A DNA stretch of 64,000 bases, from NCBI RefSeq assembly GCF_009177095.1, contig NZ_AP021861.1, forward strand, positions 1,240,001 to 1,304,000, written 5' to 3'. The notes beneath the pieces are model-generated. The model ran no database searches. It was not told the origin of the DNA and saw only the letters and a list, made by a program, of their open reading frames with translations. How positions within the stretch are numbered: position 1 is the stretch's first letter; each line of letters begins with the position of its first letter. This DNA comes from Lacipirellula parvula (GTDB lineage: Bacteria; Planctomycetota; Planctomycetia; Pirellulales; Lacipirellulaceae). Positions 53,338-60,262 of the stretch are shown piece after piece. Both the position numbers and the translations under genes were made by a program.

Positions 53338-53850
53338 TCAGTCTTTGAAAGCGTGACCGACGTCGCTGTGGCAATGAATGCAATTGAGCATGTCGCCCCC
53401 CGATTCGGCGGGGAGCAGGTTGTGGACGAGATCGGCGTGGCAATGGAGGCAAGCCTCCTGCGTCACCCGGCGATTGCGCGGCTTGATCTGGATCGGCTCG
53501 TGAAAGTTTTCGAGCGTGAACGCCAGCGAATGAAAGAACCCATTGTCGGCCTTGGTGACCCACTTGCCGATCGGGTGATGGGGCAAGTGGCAGTCGTTGC
53601 AGACGGCGACGTGGCGGTGGCTCGATTGCTCCCAGGAATCAAAATGCCCCTGCATCACATGGCAGTTAACGCAGCCTTTGGGATCGTTGCTGAGGTAGCT
53701 GGCGCCCTGGCCGTATCCGAAGGTGAAGAGGCCCAGCCCCGCGAGCACCCCAACGCCGACCGCCAGGAATGCGAAAAATCGCCCCTTTATTCCCCGGCCG
53801 GCCGTGGGCGGCGCCACTTGCGGCTCAGGTTCGGCAGGTTCCTCGTTCAA
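53338..53850 (-). CDS. nrfH: NrfH-type tetraheme quinol dehydrogenase
   Basis: NrfH draws electrons from the quinol pool and passes them to NrfA. The 170-residue protein has one membrane anchor (FFAFLAVGVGVLAGLGLFTF) followed by four heme motifs (CVNCH, CNDCH, CLHCH and CIHCH). The early segment GCVNCHVMQGHFDSW is typical for NapC/NirT proteins. nrfA is directly downstream, so the pair should form a complete NrfHA complex. No Nrf maturation gene is seen in the window. Confidence 0.95.
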   Translation of the reverse strand: MNEEPAEPEPQVAPPTAGRGIKGRFFAFLAVGVGVLAGLGLFTFGYGQGASYLSNDPKGCVNCHVMQGHFDSWEQSSHRHVAVCNDCHLPHHPIGKWVTKADNGFFHSLAFTLENFHEPIQIKPRNRRVTQEACLHCHADLVHNLLPAESGGDMLNCIHCHSDVGHAFKD

Positions 53851-54171
53851 GTCGCCGTTTCCCGTGTGAGAATGGGCTGTTCGGGCTCGGTTCGCGAACT
53901 CTCTCGCTGCAAGTTATTACGAGCAAGTGGTTTACGGCTTCTGTCGCTGTCTTGTCGCTGAGCCGAGTAGGTCGTGCCCCCTCTGTGGGAGGGGCTTCGA
54001 TGGAGCCGTTGCCATCAACAGCCGATAACTCCACGACGGGCTACTGCCCAACGTGAGAAATTGTGCACGTTAGAGTGCAGATTTCCAGTCCACCCGCCCA
54101 ATTTTCCGTGGCGCGTGCCGTCAATATTGCCAAACGAACGACCACAGGCCAGCAACTGCGAAAAAGGCGGC
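53851..54171. other. non-coding stretch between divergent nrfH and rpmI
   Basis: About 320 bases, divergent region between the nrf genes (minus strand) and rpmI (plus strand). Frames at 54015 and 54193 on the minus strand overlap rpmI and are not supported. A fragment resembling the GTGGGAGG repeat appears at about 53983. Confidence 0.45.
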
Positions 54172-54199
54172 TTTTCACCCCGACCAATTTTGTTATGAT
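54172..54199 (+). promoter_or_regulatory. putative promoter of rpmI-rplT
   Basis: TTTTCA (54172-54177) and TATGAT (54194-54199) stand 16 bases apart. TG two bases before the -10 gives an extended -10 type. It lies about 54 bases before the rpmI start codon. Confidence 0.45.
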
Positions 54200-54252
54200 G
54201 CGGGGCTACCACCTGTTTTGAGGCCCAATCCCCGCAAAGGGGAGATAGAGTC

Positions 54253-54456
54253 ATGCCAAAGCAAAAGACCCACAAGGGTACCAAGAAGCGTTTCCGTCTC
54301 ACCGCCACGGGCAAGGCGAAGCACCGTTCGGCAGGCACCAGCCATTTGGCCGCCCGCATGAGCAGCAAGCGCAAGCGCCAACTCCGTGGCACCGAAGTCT
54401 CGGCTACCGTCGAATCGAAGATGGTGATCAAGGCTCTCTGCGGAAACAGCTACTAA
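54253..54456 (+). CDS. rpmI: 50S ribosomal protein L35
   Basis: A 67-residue, strongly basic ribosomal protein of the large subunit. The sequence MPKQKTHKGTKKRFRLTATG is the family start, followed by HRSAGTSHLAARMSSKRKRQ. rplT follows after 114 bases. In most bacteria infC lies directly upstream. Here infC is 12 kb away, and rpmI has its own promoter-like sequence. Confidence 0.97.
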   Translation: MPKQKTHKGTKKRFRLTATGKAKHRSAGTSHLAARMSSKRKRQLRGTEVSATVESKMVIKALCGNSY

Positions 54457-54570
54457 CCCGGGTGATTGGTGACGCGTCACCATCCCCACTACCAACCTCG
54501 CCGGGCGTTAAACGTCTTCCACCATGGAAGAGGCCTGGGCGTGAGACTTCAGCAATAAGGGGTTCCTTTA

Positions 54571-54927
54571 ATGAGAACCACCAAGGGCTCAGCCCGTAAC
54601 AAGGCGAAGAATCGCCTCTTCAAGAAGACCAAGGGCTTTACCGGCGGACGCGGAACGCTCCTCCGCAGTGCCAAGGAAACGCTCGTCCGCGCCGAGGCGT
54701 ACGCCTTCCGCGATCGCCGCGTGAAGAAGCGTGAGTTCCGCAAGCTGTGGATCATCCGCATCAACGCCGCCGCCCGCGAGCGTGGTCTCCGCTACAGCGA
54801 GTTCATCGCCGGCCTGAAGAAGGCCCAGATCGACCTCGATCGCAAGACCCTGTCGGAAATCGCGATTGCCGATCCCGCTGCGTTCGATGCGATCGTGGCC
54901 AAGGCCCGCGAAGCGCTGTCGGCCTAA
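54571..54927 (+). CDS. rplT: 50S ribosomal protein L20
   Basis: A 118-residue protein of the large subunit that also regulates its own operon in several bacteria. The start is [20 protein letters not shown], then [17 protein letters not shown], and [20 protein letters not shown] is the conserved core. Between rpmI and rplT lies a small palindrome (GGTGACGCGTCACC) that might be part of a leader structure. Confidence 0.97.
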   Translation: MRTTKGSARNKAKNRLFKKTKGFTGGRGTLLRSAKETLVRAEAYAFRDRRVKKREFRKLWIIRINAAARERGLRYSEFIAGLKKAQIDLDRKTLSEIAIADPAAFDAIVAKAREALSA

Positions 54928-54991
54928 ACTGCACTTACTGCAGTCGGTCTTCAAGTCAGTTCAGCTGCGGTAACGGCACCAGCGCCGTCAC

Positions 54992-55070
54992 TAGCCGGCG
55001 GGCCACGCCCGCCGGGCGGCGGTGGAGAACGTTCGCCGCTTCCTCCCGGACCGCGTGGCGGTCCGGCTAG
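54992..55070. repeat. REP pair with CTAGCCGG ends (about 79 bp)
   Basis: Two hairpins (GGCGGGCCACGCCCGCC and GGACCGCGTGGCGGTCC) stand between terminal inverted repeats CTAGCCGG and CCGGCTAG. It is directly upstream of pheS, in the same style as the other REP pairs. Confidence 0.75.
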
Positions 55071-55094
55071 ATGGCCGTTAGGCTATCGTGTGCC

Positions 55095-56204
55095 ATGACG
55101 ACTTCTAACGTATCCGACGGTCTACGCGAGTTCTGCGCCTCGCTCGACGAGTTGAGCGCCGCCGCGCAACAAGCGTTCGCAGCAGTCGCCGATGCCGCTG
55201 CGCTCGAAGAGGCCCGCGTCGACTTCACCGGCGCCAAGGCGGGCAAGCTGAAAGCTGCGCAGCAAGGCCTCGGCAAGGTCGACAAGGCCGACAAGCCAGC
55301 CGCCGGTAAGAAGTTCAACGAGGCGAAGGCCGCCGTGGAGGCCGCGCTCGAAGCGGCTAGAGTGCGCATCCATACGGTCGACATATCGGGAGTCTCGTCT
55401 ACCCTCACCGGTGCTTTAGCATCATTCGATCCCACTCAGCCCGGCCGACCGTTCCGCTTGGGCCACCTTCATCCGGTGACGCAAACGATCGCCGACATGA
55501 AGGACATCATGGGCCGCCTCGGCTTCACCGCCGTCGAGGGCCCCGAGATCGAAGACGAGTGGCACAACTTCGAAGCCCTCAACATCCCCGCGATCCACCC
55601 CGCGAGAGATCCCCTCGATAACTTCTACCTGGCGACAGCAACTGCATTAGCCCCCGGTTCTTCAAACCGGGTGCCAGGCCCCGCCGCTGGAGCAGCGCCA
55701 GAAAAACCGCTCCTCCTCCGCAGCCAAACCAGCACCGTCCAAATCCGCGTCATGGAGAGCACCCCGCCACCCGTGCGGATCATCTCCCTCGGCCGCGTCT
55801 ATCGCCCCGATACGGCCGACGCCACGCACTACCCGATGTTCCACCAGATCGAAGGTCTGCTGGTCGATCGCGGCGTGACGATGGCCGACCTGAAGAGCGT
55901 CCTCCGCCTCTTCTGCCAAAGCTACTTCGGCAAAGACGAGGTGCACATCCGTTTCCGCCCGTCGTTCTTCCCGTTCACCGAGCCGAGCGTCGAAGTCGAC
56001 ATGAACTGGCAGGGAGGCTGGATGGAAATGGGCGGCGCCGGCATGGTCGACCCCAACGTCCTGCGAGCCGTCGGCTACGACCCCGAAGAGGTCACCGGCT
56101 TCGCCTTCGGCCTGGGCGTCGAACGCGTCTGCATGCGGCAACACGGCATCACCGACATCCGCGCGTTGTACGAAAACGACGTGCGGTTTTTATCGCAGTT
56201 CTAA
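55095..56204 (+). CDS. pheS: phenylalanyl-tRNA synthetase alpha subunit with in-frame repeat insertion
   Basis: PheS is the catalytic alpha subunit of the alpha2-beta2 enzyme. The 369-residue protein has a helical N-terminus and the core segments [50 protein letters not shown] and [13 protein letters not shown]. Between FYL and [15 protein letters not shown] is an extra part of about 26 residues (180-205; 55632-55709). It includes [10 protein letters not shown], which is the translation of a REP copy (55647-55674). Most PheS proteins run almost straight from one to the other. The frame remains open, so the enzyme is probably active. pheT follows. Confidence 0.95.
   Translation: MTTSNVSDGLREFCASLDELSAAAQQAFAAVADAAALEEARVDFTGAKAGKLKAAQQGLGKVDKADKPAAGKKFNEAKAAVEAALEAARVRIHTVDISGVSSTLTGALASFDPTQPGRPFRLGHLHPVTQTIADMKDIMGRLGFTAVEGPEIEDEWHNFEALNIPAIHPARDPLDNFYLATATALAPGSSNRVPGPAAGAAPEKPLLLRSQTSTVQIRVMESTPPPVRIISLGRVYRPDTADATHYPMFHQIEGLLVDRGVTMADLKSVLRLFCQSYFGKDEVHIRFRPSFFPFTEPSVEVDMNWQGGWMEMGGAGMVDPNVLRAVGYDPEEVTGFAFGLGVERVCMRQHGITDIRALYENDVRFLSQF
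55647..55674. repeat. REP copy inside the pheS coding frame
   Basis: TTAGCCCCCGGTT, then CTTCAAACCGGG, matches the intergenic copies at 13180 and 25015. The frame used yields [10 protein letters not shown]. Confidence 0.88.
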
Positions 56205-56211
56205 ATGCATG

Positions 56212-56277
56212 TCTCACGCAAAGGCGCAAAGGCGCTAAGTGAGCTGACTTCAAATTCCTTCGCGCCTTTGCGTGAGA
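56212..56277. repeat. inverted repeat of TCTCACGCAAAGGCGC type
   Basis: TCTCACGCAAAGGCGC is mirrored by GCGCCTTTGCGTGAGA, perfect over 16 bases, with an extra AAAGGCGC unit on the left. It fills most of the pheS-pheT gap and could form a strong hairpin in the transcript. Confidence 0.85.
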
Positions 56278-56287
56278 TCTTTTTCCC

Positions 56288-58297
56288 ATGATCGTTTCAC
56301 TCGATTGGCTAAGAGACTACGTCGCTATCACGATGCCGTCGGCTGAACTAGCCGATCGCTTCGCTCTCTCCGGCCTCAACTTCGAGAGCGCGAGCGACGA
56401 AGCGATCGACCTTGAAGTCACCAGCAATCGCCCCGATTGCCTCGGCCACATCGGCGTCGCCCGCGAAGTCGGCGTCCTCTACGACCTGCCGATCGCGATC
56501 CCCGCCGCCACGGTCGCTGCGAAGGGCCCGAAGATAGACACTCTCACCAGCGTGACGATCGAAGCCCCCGAGCTGTGCCCCCGCTACACCGCCCGCCTCA
56601 TCCGCGGCGTGAAGATCGGCCCCAGCCCGGCGTGGCTCGCCGATCGCCTCCGCACGCTCGGCATCGCGGTGATCAACAACGTCGTCGACGTCACCAACTA
56701 CGTGATGTTCGAGTGCGGCCAGCCGCTCCATGCGTTTGACTTTGCGAAGCTCTCCGGCGGCAAGATCATCGTCCGCGCCGCGAAGCCGGGCGAGAAGTTC
56801 CAAGCGATCAACCATCAGGAATACGAACTCGCCGCGGACACGTGCGTTATCGCCGACGCGAAGCGGCCCGTCGCCGTCGCCGGCGTGATGGGGGGCGTCG
56901 ATAGCGAAGTGACCGACGCCACGGTCGACGTGCTTATCGAATCGGCCGCGTTCGCCCCGCTTTCGGTGCGCACCACCGCGCGGCGTCACCATCTCCACAG
57001 CCCGTCGTCGTACCGGTTTGAGCGCAGCGTCGACCTCGCCGGCCTCGATTGGGCGAGCCGTCGCGCCTGCGAGCTGATCCTCCAAACCGCCGGCGGCACG
57101 CTGGCCGAGGGAGTGATCGACGTCGGCCCCGCCGTGACGCCGAAAGAACGCGAAGTGGTGAAGCTCCGTTGGGCCCAACTCCCGCGCGTCCTCGGCATCG
57201 AAGTCCCTGTCGTCACGGTGCAAAAGATTCTCACCGCTCTCGGCTGCGAAGAGACGCACATTTGCGATCACTGCATCAAGGTGCTGCCGCCGAGCTGGCG
57301 GGCCGATCTCACCCGCGAGATTGACCTCATCGAAGAAGTCGCCCGTATTTACGGCTACGACCAGATCCCCGAAGACAGCAATGTGAAGATGGCCGCGTCG
57401 ACCCGCACGCGGCTCGATCGCGTGCTCGACCGCGTTCGCGCGACGCTCACCGCGGCCGGTTTCGACGAAGCGATGACGCTGAGCGCCGTCGACGAAACGC
57501 TCGTCGATGCGATTCAGCCCTGGTCGGATGAGGCGCCGCTCCGTGCGTCGACTGCCGTGCTCCGCCGCGCCGATTGCCTGCGACAAACGCTCGTGCCGAG
57601 CTTGCTCACGGCTCGTCGCCACAACGAAAAGCTCTCGAACCCCACGATCGAGCTGTTCGAAATCGCCAACGTCTACCTGCCGATCGCCGGCGAAATCCCG
57701 CAGCAGAAGCGCTTGCTTGCCATCACCAGCGGCGGCGGTTTTCTGGAGTTGAAGGGCATTCTCGAAGCCCTCGTCGCCCGCATCGCACCGTCGCAAGAAC
57801 TGCAGGTCGGCGAGGTCGACTACCCGTTGCTCGACGACGCCCGCCAGTGCCGCTTGCGGCTCGGCGAGCACACGCTCGGCTACCTCGGCGAACTGTCGAA
57901 GGCGGGCCGCGAGCGGTTCGAACTTCGCGGCGGCTCGACGGTCGCCGAGATCGACGTCGAAATTCTCATCGCGGCCGCGGAGCTCGCCCCCACCGCCGTG
58001 CCGCTGTCGCAGTACCCGCCGGTCAGCCGCGACGTGAACATCGTCGTCAACGAAACGATTCGCTGGTCGGAAGTCGAGCGGCTCGTCCGCACCGCGGGCG
58101 GCGATCTGATCGAGTCGGTACAATTTCAGGAAACGTACCGCGACGCCCAGCGGCTTGGCGCCGGCAAGAAGAGCCTCCTCTTCAGCCTGCAACTCCGCTC
58201 GGCCACGGCGACGCTGACCAACGAAGAGGCCGACGCCGTGCGGGCACGCATCGTTGAAATCCTCTCGCAGCAAGTCGGCGGCGAACTGCGGGCGTAA
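56288..58297 (+). CDS. pheT: phenylalanyl-tRNA synthetase beta subunit, short form
   Basis: The beta subunit carries tRNA binding and editing. The 669-residue product is about 120 residues shorter than the usual bacterial form of near 800. The start MIVSLDWLRDYV and SGLNFES passes almost directly to LEVTSNRPDCLGHIGVAREV, so the tRNA-binding (EMAPII-type OB) domain usually found between about residues 40 and 150 is absent. The B3/B4 editing part (VINNVVDVTNYVMFECGQPL), the B5 part and a C-terminal anticodon-binding-like part (YPPVSRDVNIVV) are present. No frameshift is needed, so the short form looks native. Confidence 0.95.
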   Translation: MIVSLDWLRDYVAITMPSAELADRFALSGLNFESASDEAIDLEVTSNRPDCLGHIGVAREVGVLYDLPIAIPAATVAAKGPKIDTLTSVTIEAPELCPRYTARLIRGVKIGPSPAWLADRLRTLGIAVINNVVDVTNYVMFECGQPLHAFDFAKLSGGKIIVRAAKPGEKFQAINHQEYELAADTCVIADAKRPVAVAGVMGGVDSEVTDATVDVLIESAAFAPLSVRTTARRHHLHSPSSYRFERSVDLAGLDWASRRACELILQTAGGTLAEGVIDVGPAVTPKEREVVKLRWAQLPRVLGIEVPVVTVQKILTALGCEETHICDHCIKVLPPSWRADLTREIDLIEEVARIYGYDQIPEDSNVKMAASTRTRLDRVLDRVRATLTAAGFDEAMTLSAVDETLVDAIQPWSDEAPLRASTAVLRRADCLRQTLVPSLLTARRHNEKLSNPTIELFEIANVYLPIAGEIPQQKRLLAITSGGGFLELKGILEALVARIAPSQELQVGEVDYPLLDDARQCRLRLGEHTLGYLGELSKAGRERFELRGGSTVAEIDVEILIAAAELAPTAVPLSQYPPVSRDVNIVVNETIRWSEVERLVRTAGGDLIESVQFQETYRDAQRLGAGKKSLLFSLQLRSATATLTNEEADAVRARIVEILSQQVGGELRA

Positions 58298-58312
58298 CGT
58301 TGTGAGAATTGA

Positions 58313-58514
58313 ACCACGACGACACGACGAGCACGACGGAATACAGGGCCGGGAAGATGGAACCGCCGATGAACGCGAATGAACGCAGATAGGGGAAGAC
58401 AAAGTAAACTCGCTGCTCATCAACAGCTTTACCGTCTTTCCATCCGCGTTTATCTGCGTCAATCGGCGGTTCCTCATTCTTCGTCTTTCGTCGTGTCCGT
58501 TGTGCCGTCGTGGT
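58313..58514. repeat. nested MITE-like inverted repeat
   Basis: The outer arms are ACCACGACGACACGACGA and its mirror with ACGA/TCGT units near 58490-58514. The inner arms AACCGCCGATGAACGC and GCGTCAATCGGCGGTT match the element at 26894-26992. Confidence 0.8.
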
Positions 58515-58544
58515 AAATCCTTCATCGACAGCAAGGCCGTCGCC

Positions 58545-58937
58545 ATGACCGTCCCTGAACTATTCGGCTACCTGCTGGTCGGCCTGTCGGCGATTTTCTT
58601 CGCGCTCCACTGGCATCAGTGGCGAGATTGGATTCACGCTCCTAGCAACAGTCGTCGCCGCGAGTTCGTCCGTCGGCAACTCCAACGCCGCATGGTCGCG
58701 AGCGCCCTGATCGGCGTCGTCGGCGCCGCGATCACGATGGTCAACCAGCTGCCGCCGAATCCGCTGGCGATGACGATGTACCTCCTCGCGCTGTTGCTCG
58801 CCGTTGGCGTGATCTTCGCCATCGGCCTCGCCGACATGCGGGCTGCCCGGCAGATGCAGCATGAAGAGCAAATTGAAATGCTCGCCGCTGAGTTCCGCAA
58901 AGCGACCGCGGAATTGCCTGAGCAAGGAAATTCTTAA
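58545..58937 (+). CDS. small membrane protein of unknown function
   Basis: A 130-residue protein with one transmembrane segment at residues about 5-22 and two more near 54-72 and 78-100. Between them is an Arg-rich stretch (SRRREFVRRQLQRRM), and the C-terminus is a charged helix. The start at 58545 (MTVPELFGYL) is chosen because the first 15 codons of the longer frame lie in repeat-flanking DNA. No family recognised. Confidence 0.7.
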   Translation: MTVPELFGYLLVGLSAIFFALHWHQWRDWIHAPSNSRRREFVRRQLQRRMVASALIGVVGAAITMVNQLPPNPLAMTMYLLALLLAVGVIFAIGLADMRAARQMQHEEQIEMLAAEFRKATAELPEQGNS

Positions 58938-58944
58938 CGCACTT

Positions 58945-58969
58945 CTAGCCCCGGGCTCCGCCCGGGGGG
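58945..58969. repeat. single REP of the GGGCTCCGCCC family
   Basis: CTAGCCCCGGGC and GCCCGGGGGG flank TCC, the same hairpin as at 26785, 30903 and 62351. No inverted partner lies next to it. Confidence 0.75.
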
Positions 58970-58989
58970 CGCGTAGCATTGAAGGTTGT

Positions 58990-59086
58990 GGCTCCCTCCC
59001 CCTTGAGGGGAGGGCTGGGGAGGGGGTGGAACCCTGGTACCCGCGTCATCACCCCTCCCTAACCCTCCCCCTCAAGGGGAGGGGAT
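58990..59086. repeat. MITE-like inverted repeat, CCTCCCCCTTGAGGGG family (second copy)
   Basis: It has arms of the same type as 46582-46678, and the middle part (GTGGAACCCTGGTACC) aligns with that element read in reverse. Confidence 0.85.
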
Positions 59087-59104
59087 TTCAGGGGTTCATT
59101 TTCC

Positions 59105-59935
59105 CTAAGCAGCCGCCGCAGCACGCTTCTTCGGCAGCGCGATCACGTCAAAGTGCCGCTCCACGCTCATCTTATTCCGCGCGAGCATCGGCCCCACCGG
59201 ATCGGCCCCCGCCGCGTAGCGATGCAGTTCGTATCCAGCCGAACTCAGCAAATCGAACAGCGCTTGCCGCTCGCCATTGCTCAGCCGCTTGAATACCTCG
59301 GTCCGCACCACCGGTCGCCGCTCGCGCAGCACCGGCAGAATCGACTCGAGAATCTGCCGATCGAACCCTTCCGCGTCGACTTTCACATAGCTCAACCACG
59401 GCAAGCACTCGGCGTACTCGGTCCGCAGGATGTTCAGCAGGTTGCGGCCTTCGATCTGCAGCGGAAACTTCTTCCGCCACGGGTTCCAATTCCGCGAACC
59501 ATCGGCCCCGCCGTTGCAGAACGACGCGTCGCCGTAGTGAAAGGTGAACGTGCCGTCCTCTGGCGTCGCTGCACAGCAGCGGCAGTCGATCCGCGTCCGG
59601 CCGAAGTTCAGGCCGGCGTTTTGTTCGAGGATCGCGTAGACATGTGGGTTCGGCTCGAGCGCCAGCACGCGGCCCGTCGAACCGCAGGCCAGCGCTAGCG
59701 GAATCGTCGAGTCGCCCGTGTGGGCGCCGACGTCGATCACAAAGTCGCCCGGCCGAATAAACTGTCGTAGCCCGTCAATTTCCGCCTGCTCGATCGGCTG
59801 CTCGCTAACGCATGGATGGAGCCACTGGGCGAACTCCACGACGCCGTCAGCCGGCAACTCGTACCGTCGCACCTCGGCGCCCCACTCGGCGAACGGCACA
59901 TGGGGGCGACGGCGAAAAAGTCGGCGAAGAGACAT
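59105..59935 (-). CDS. FkbM-family methyltransferase
   Basis: A 276-residue SAM-dependent methyltransferase. The SAM-binding motif FVIDVGAHTGDSTIPLAL lies near residue 65, the acidic strand end is VLALEPNPHVY, and the later core has LSYVKVDAEGFDRQILES. These enzymes methylate sugars or related hydroxyl groups. The start at 59935 (MSLRRLFRRR) excludes a long N-terminal extension that runs through a REP copy. It stands alone here. Confidence 0.88.
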   Translation of the reverse strand: MSLRRLFRRRPHVPFAEWGAEVRRYELPADGVVEFAQWLHPCVSEQPIEQAEIDGLRQFIRPGDFVIDVGAHTGDSTIPLALACGSTGRVLALEPNPHVYAILEQNAGLNFGRTRIDCRCCAATPEDGTFTFHYGDASFCNGGADGSRNWNPWRKKFPLQIEGRNLLNILRTEYAECLPWLSYVKVDAEGFDRQILESILPVLRERRPVVRTEVFKRLSNGERQALFDLLSSAGYELHRYAAGADPVGPMLARNKMSVERHFDVIALPKKRAAAAA

Positions 59936-60018
59936 GGCAGGGCCTGCAGCGAGCCGGGAAGTCGGGAAGCGGCCGCCAAGCGTAGCGATTCCCACGATTT
60001 CCCGCAGCACGAATCCGC

Positions 60019-60046
60019 AGCCGCGGGTCAACGACCCGCCGGAGCG
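60019..60046. repeat. REP-like palindrome, GGTCAACGACC family
   Basis: CCGCGGGTC and GACCCGCCGG flank AAC. The foot reads GCAG rather than GTAG, the only deviation in the four copies. Confidence 0.7.
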
Positions 60047-60262
60047 TGGCGCCGAGCGATTTAGCCCCTCCCGCCCCTCGCCCGGTATAATTCCCACCAT
60101 CTGCTAGCAGGGCAGGGGAGCTCTCCGTTTCAAGTTTCCCCGAATCGCCCCCACCGGCTATATTGCGACGCCCTCGGCGAACCACCTGCAAGACCCCATC
60201 GCCCAATTCTCGCTCCGAAGCGTAAATCGCGGGCTGCATTCCATACTGAAATTTCTCCGTAG

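Noticed and set aside
56348-58546. 732-codon frame antisense to pheT
   Set aside because: It is a shadow of pheT with His/Arg/Asp-rich composition and no domain.
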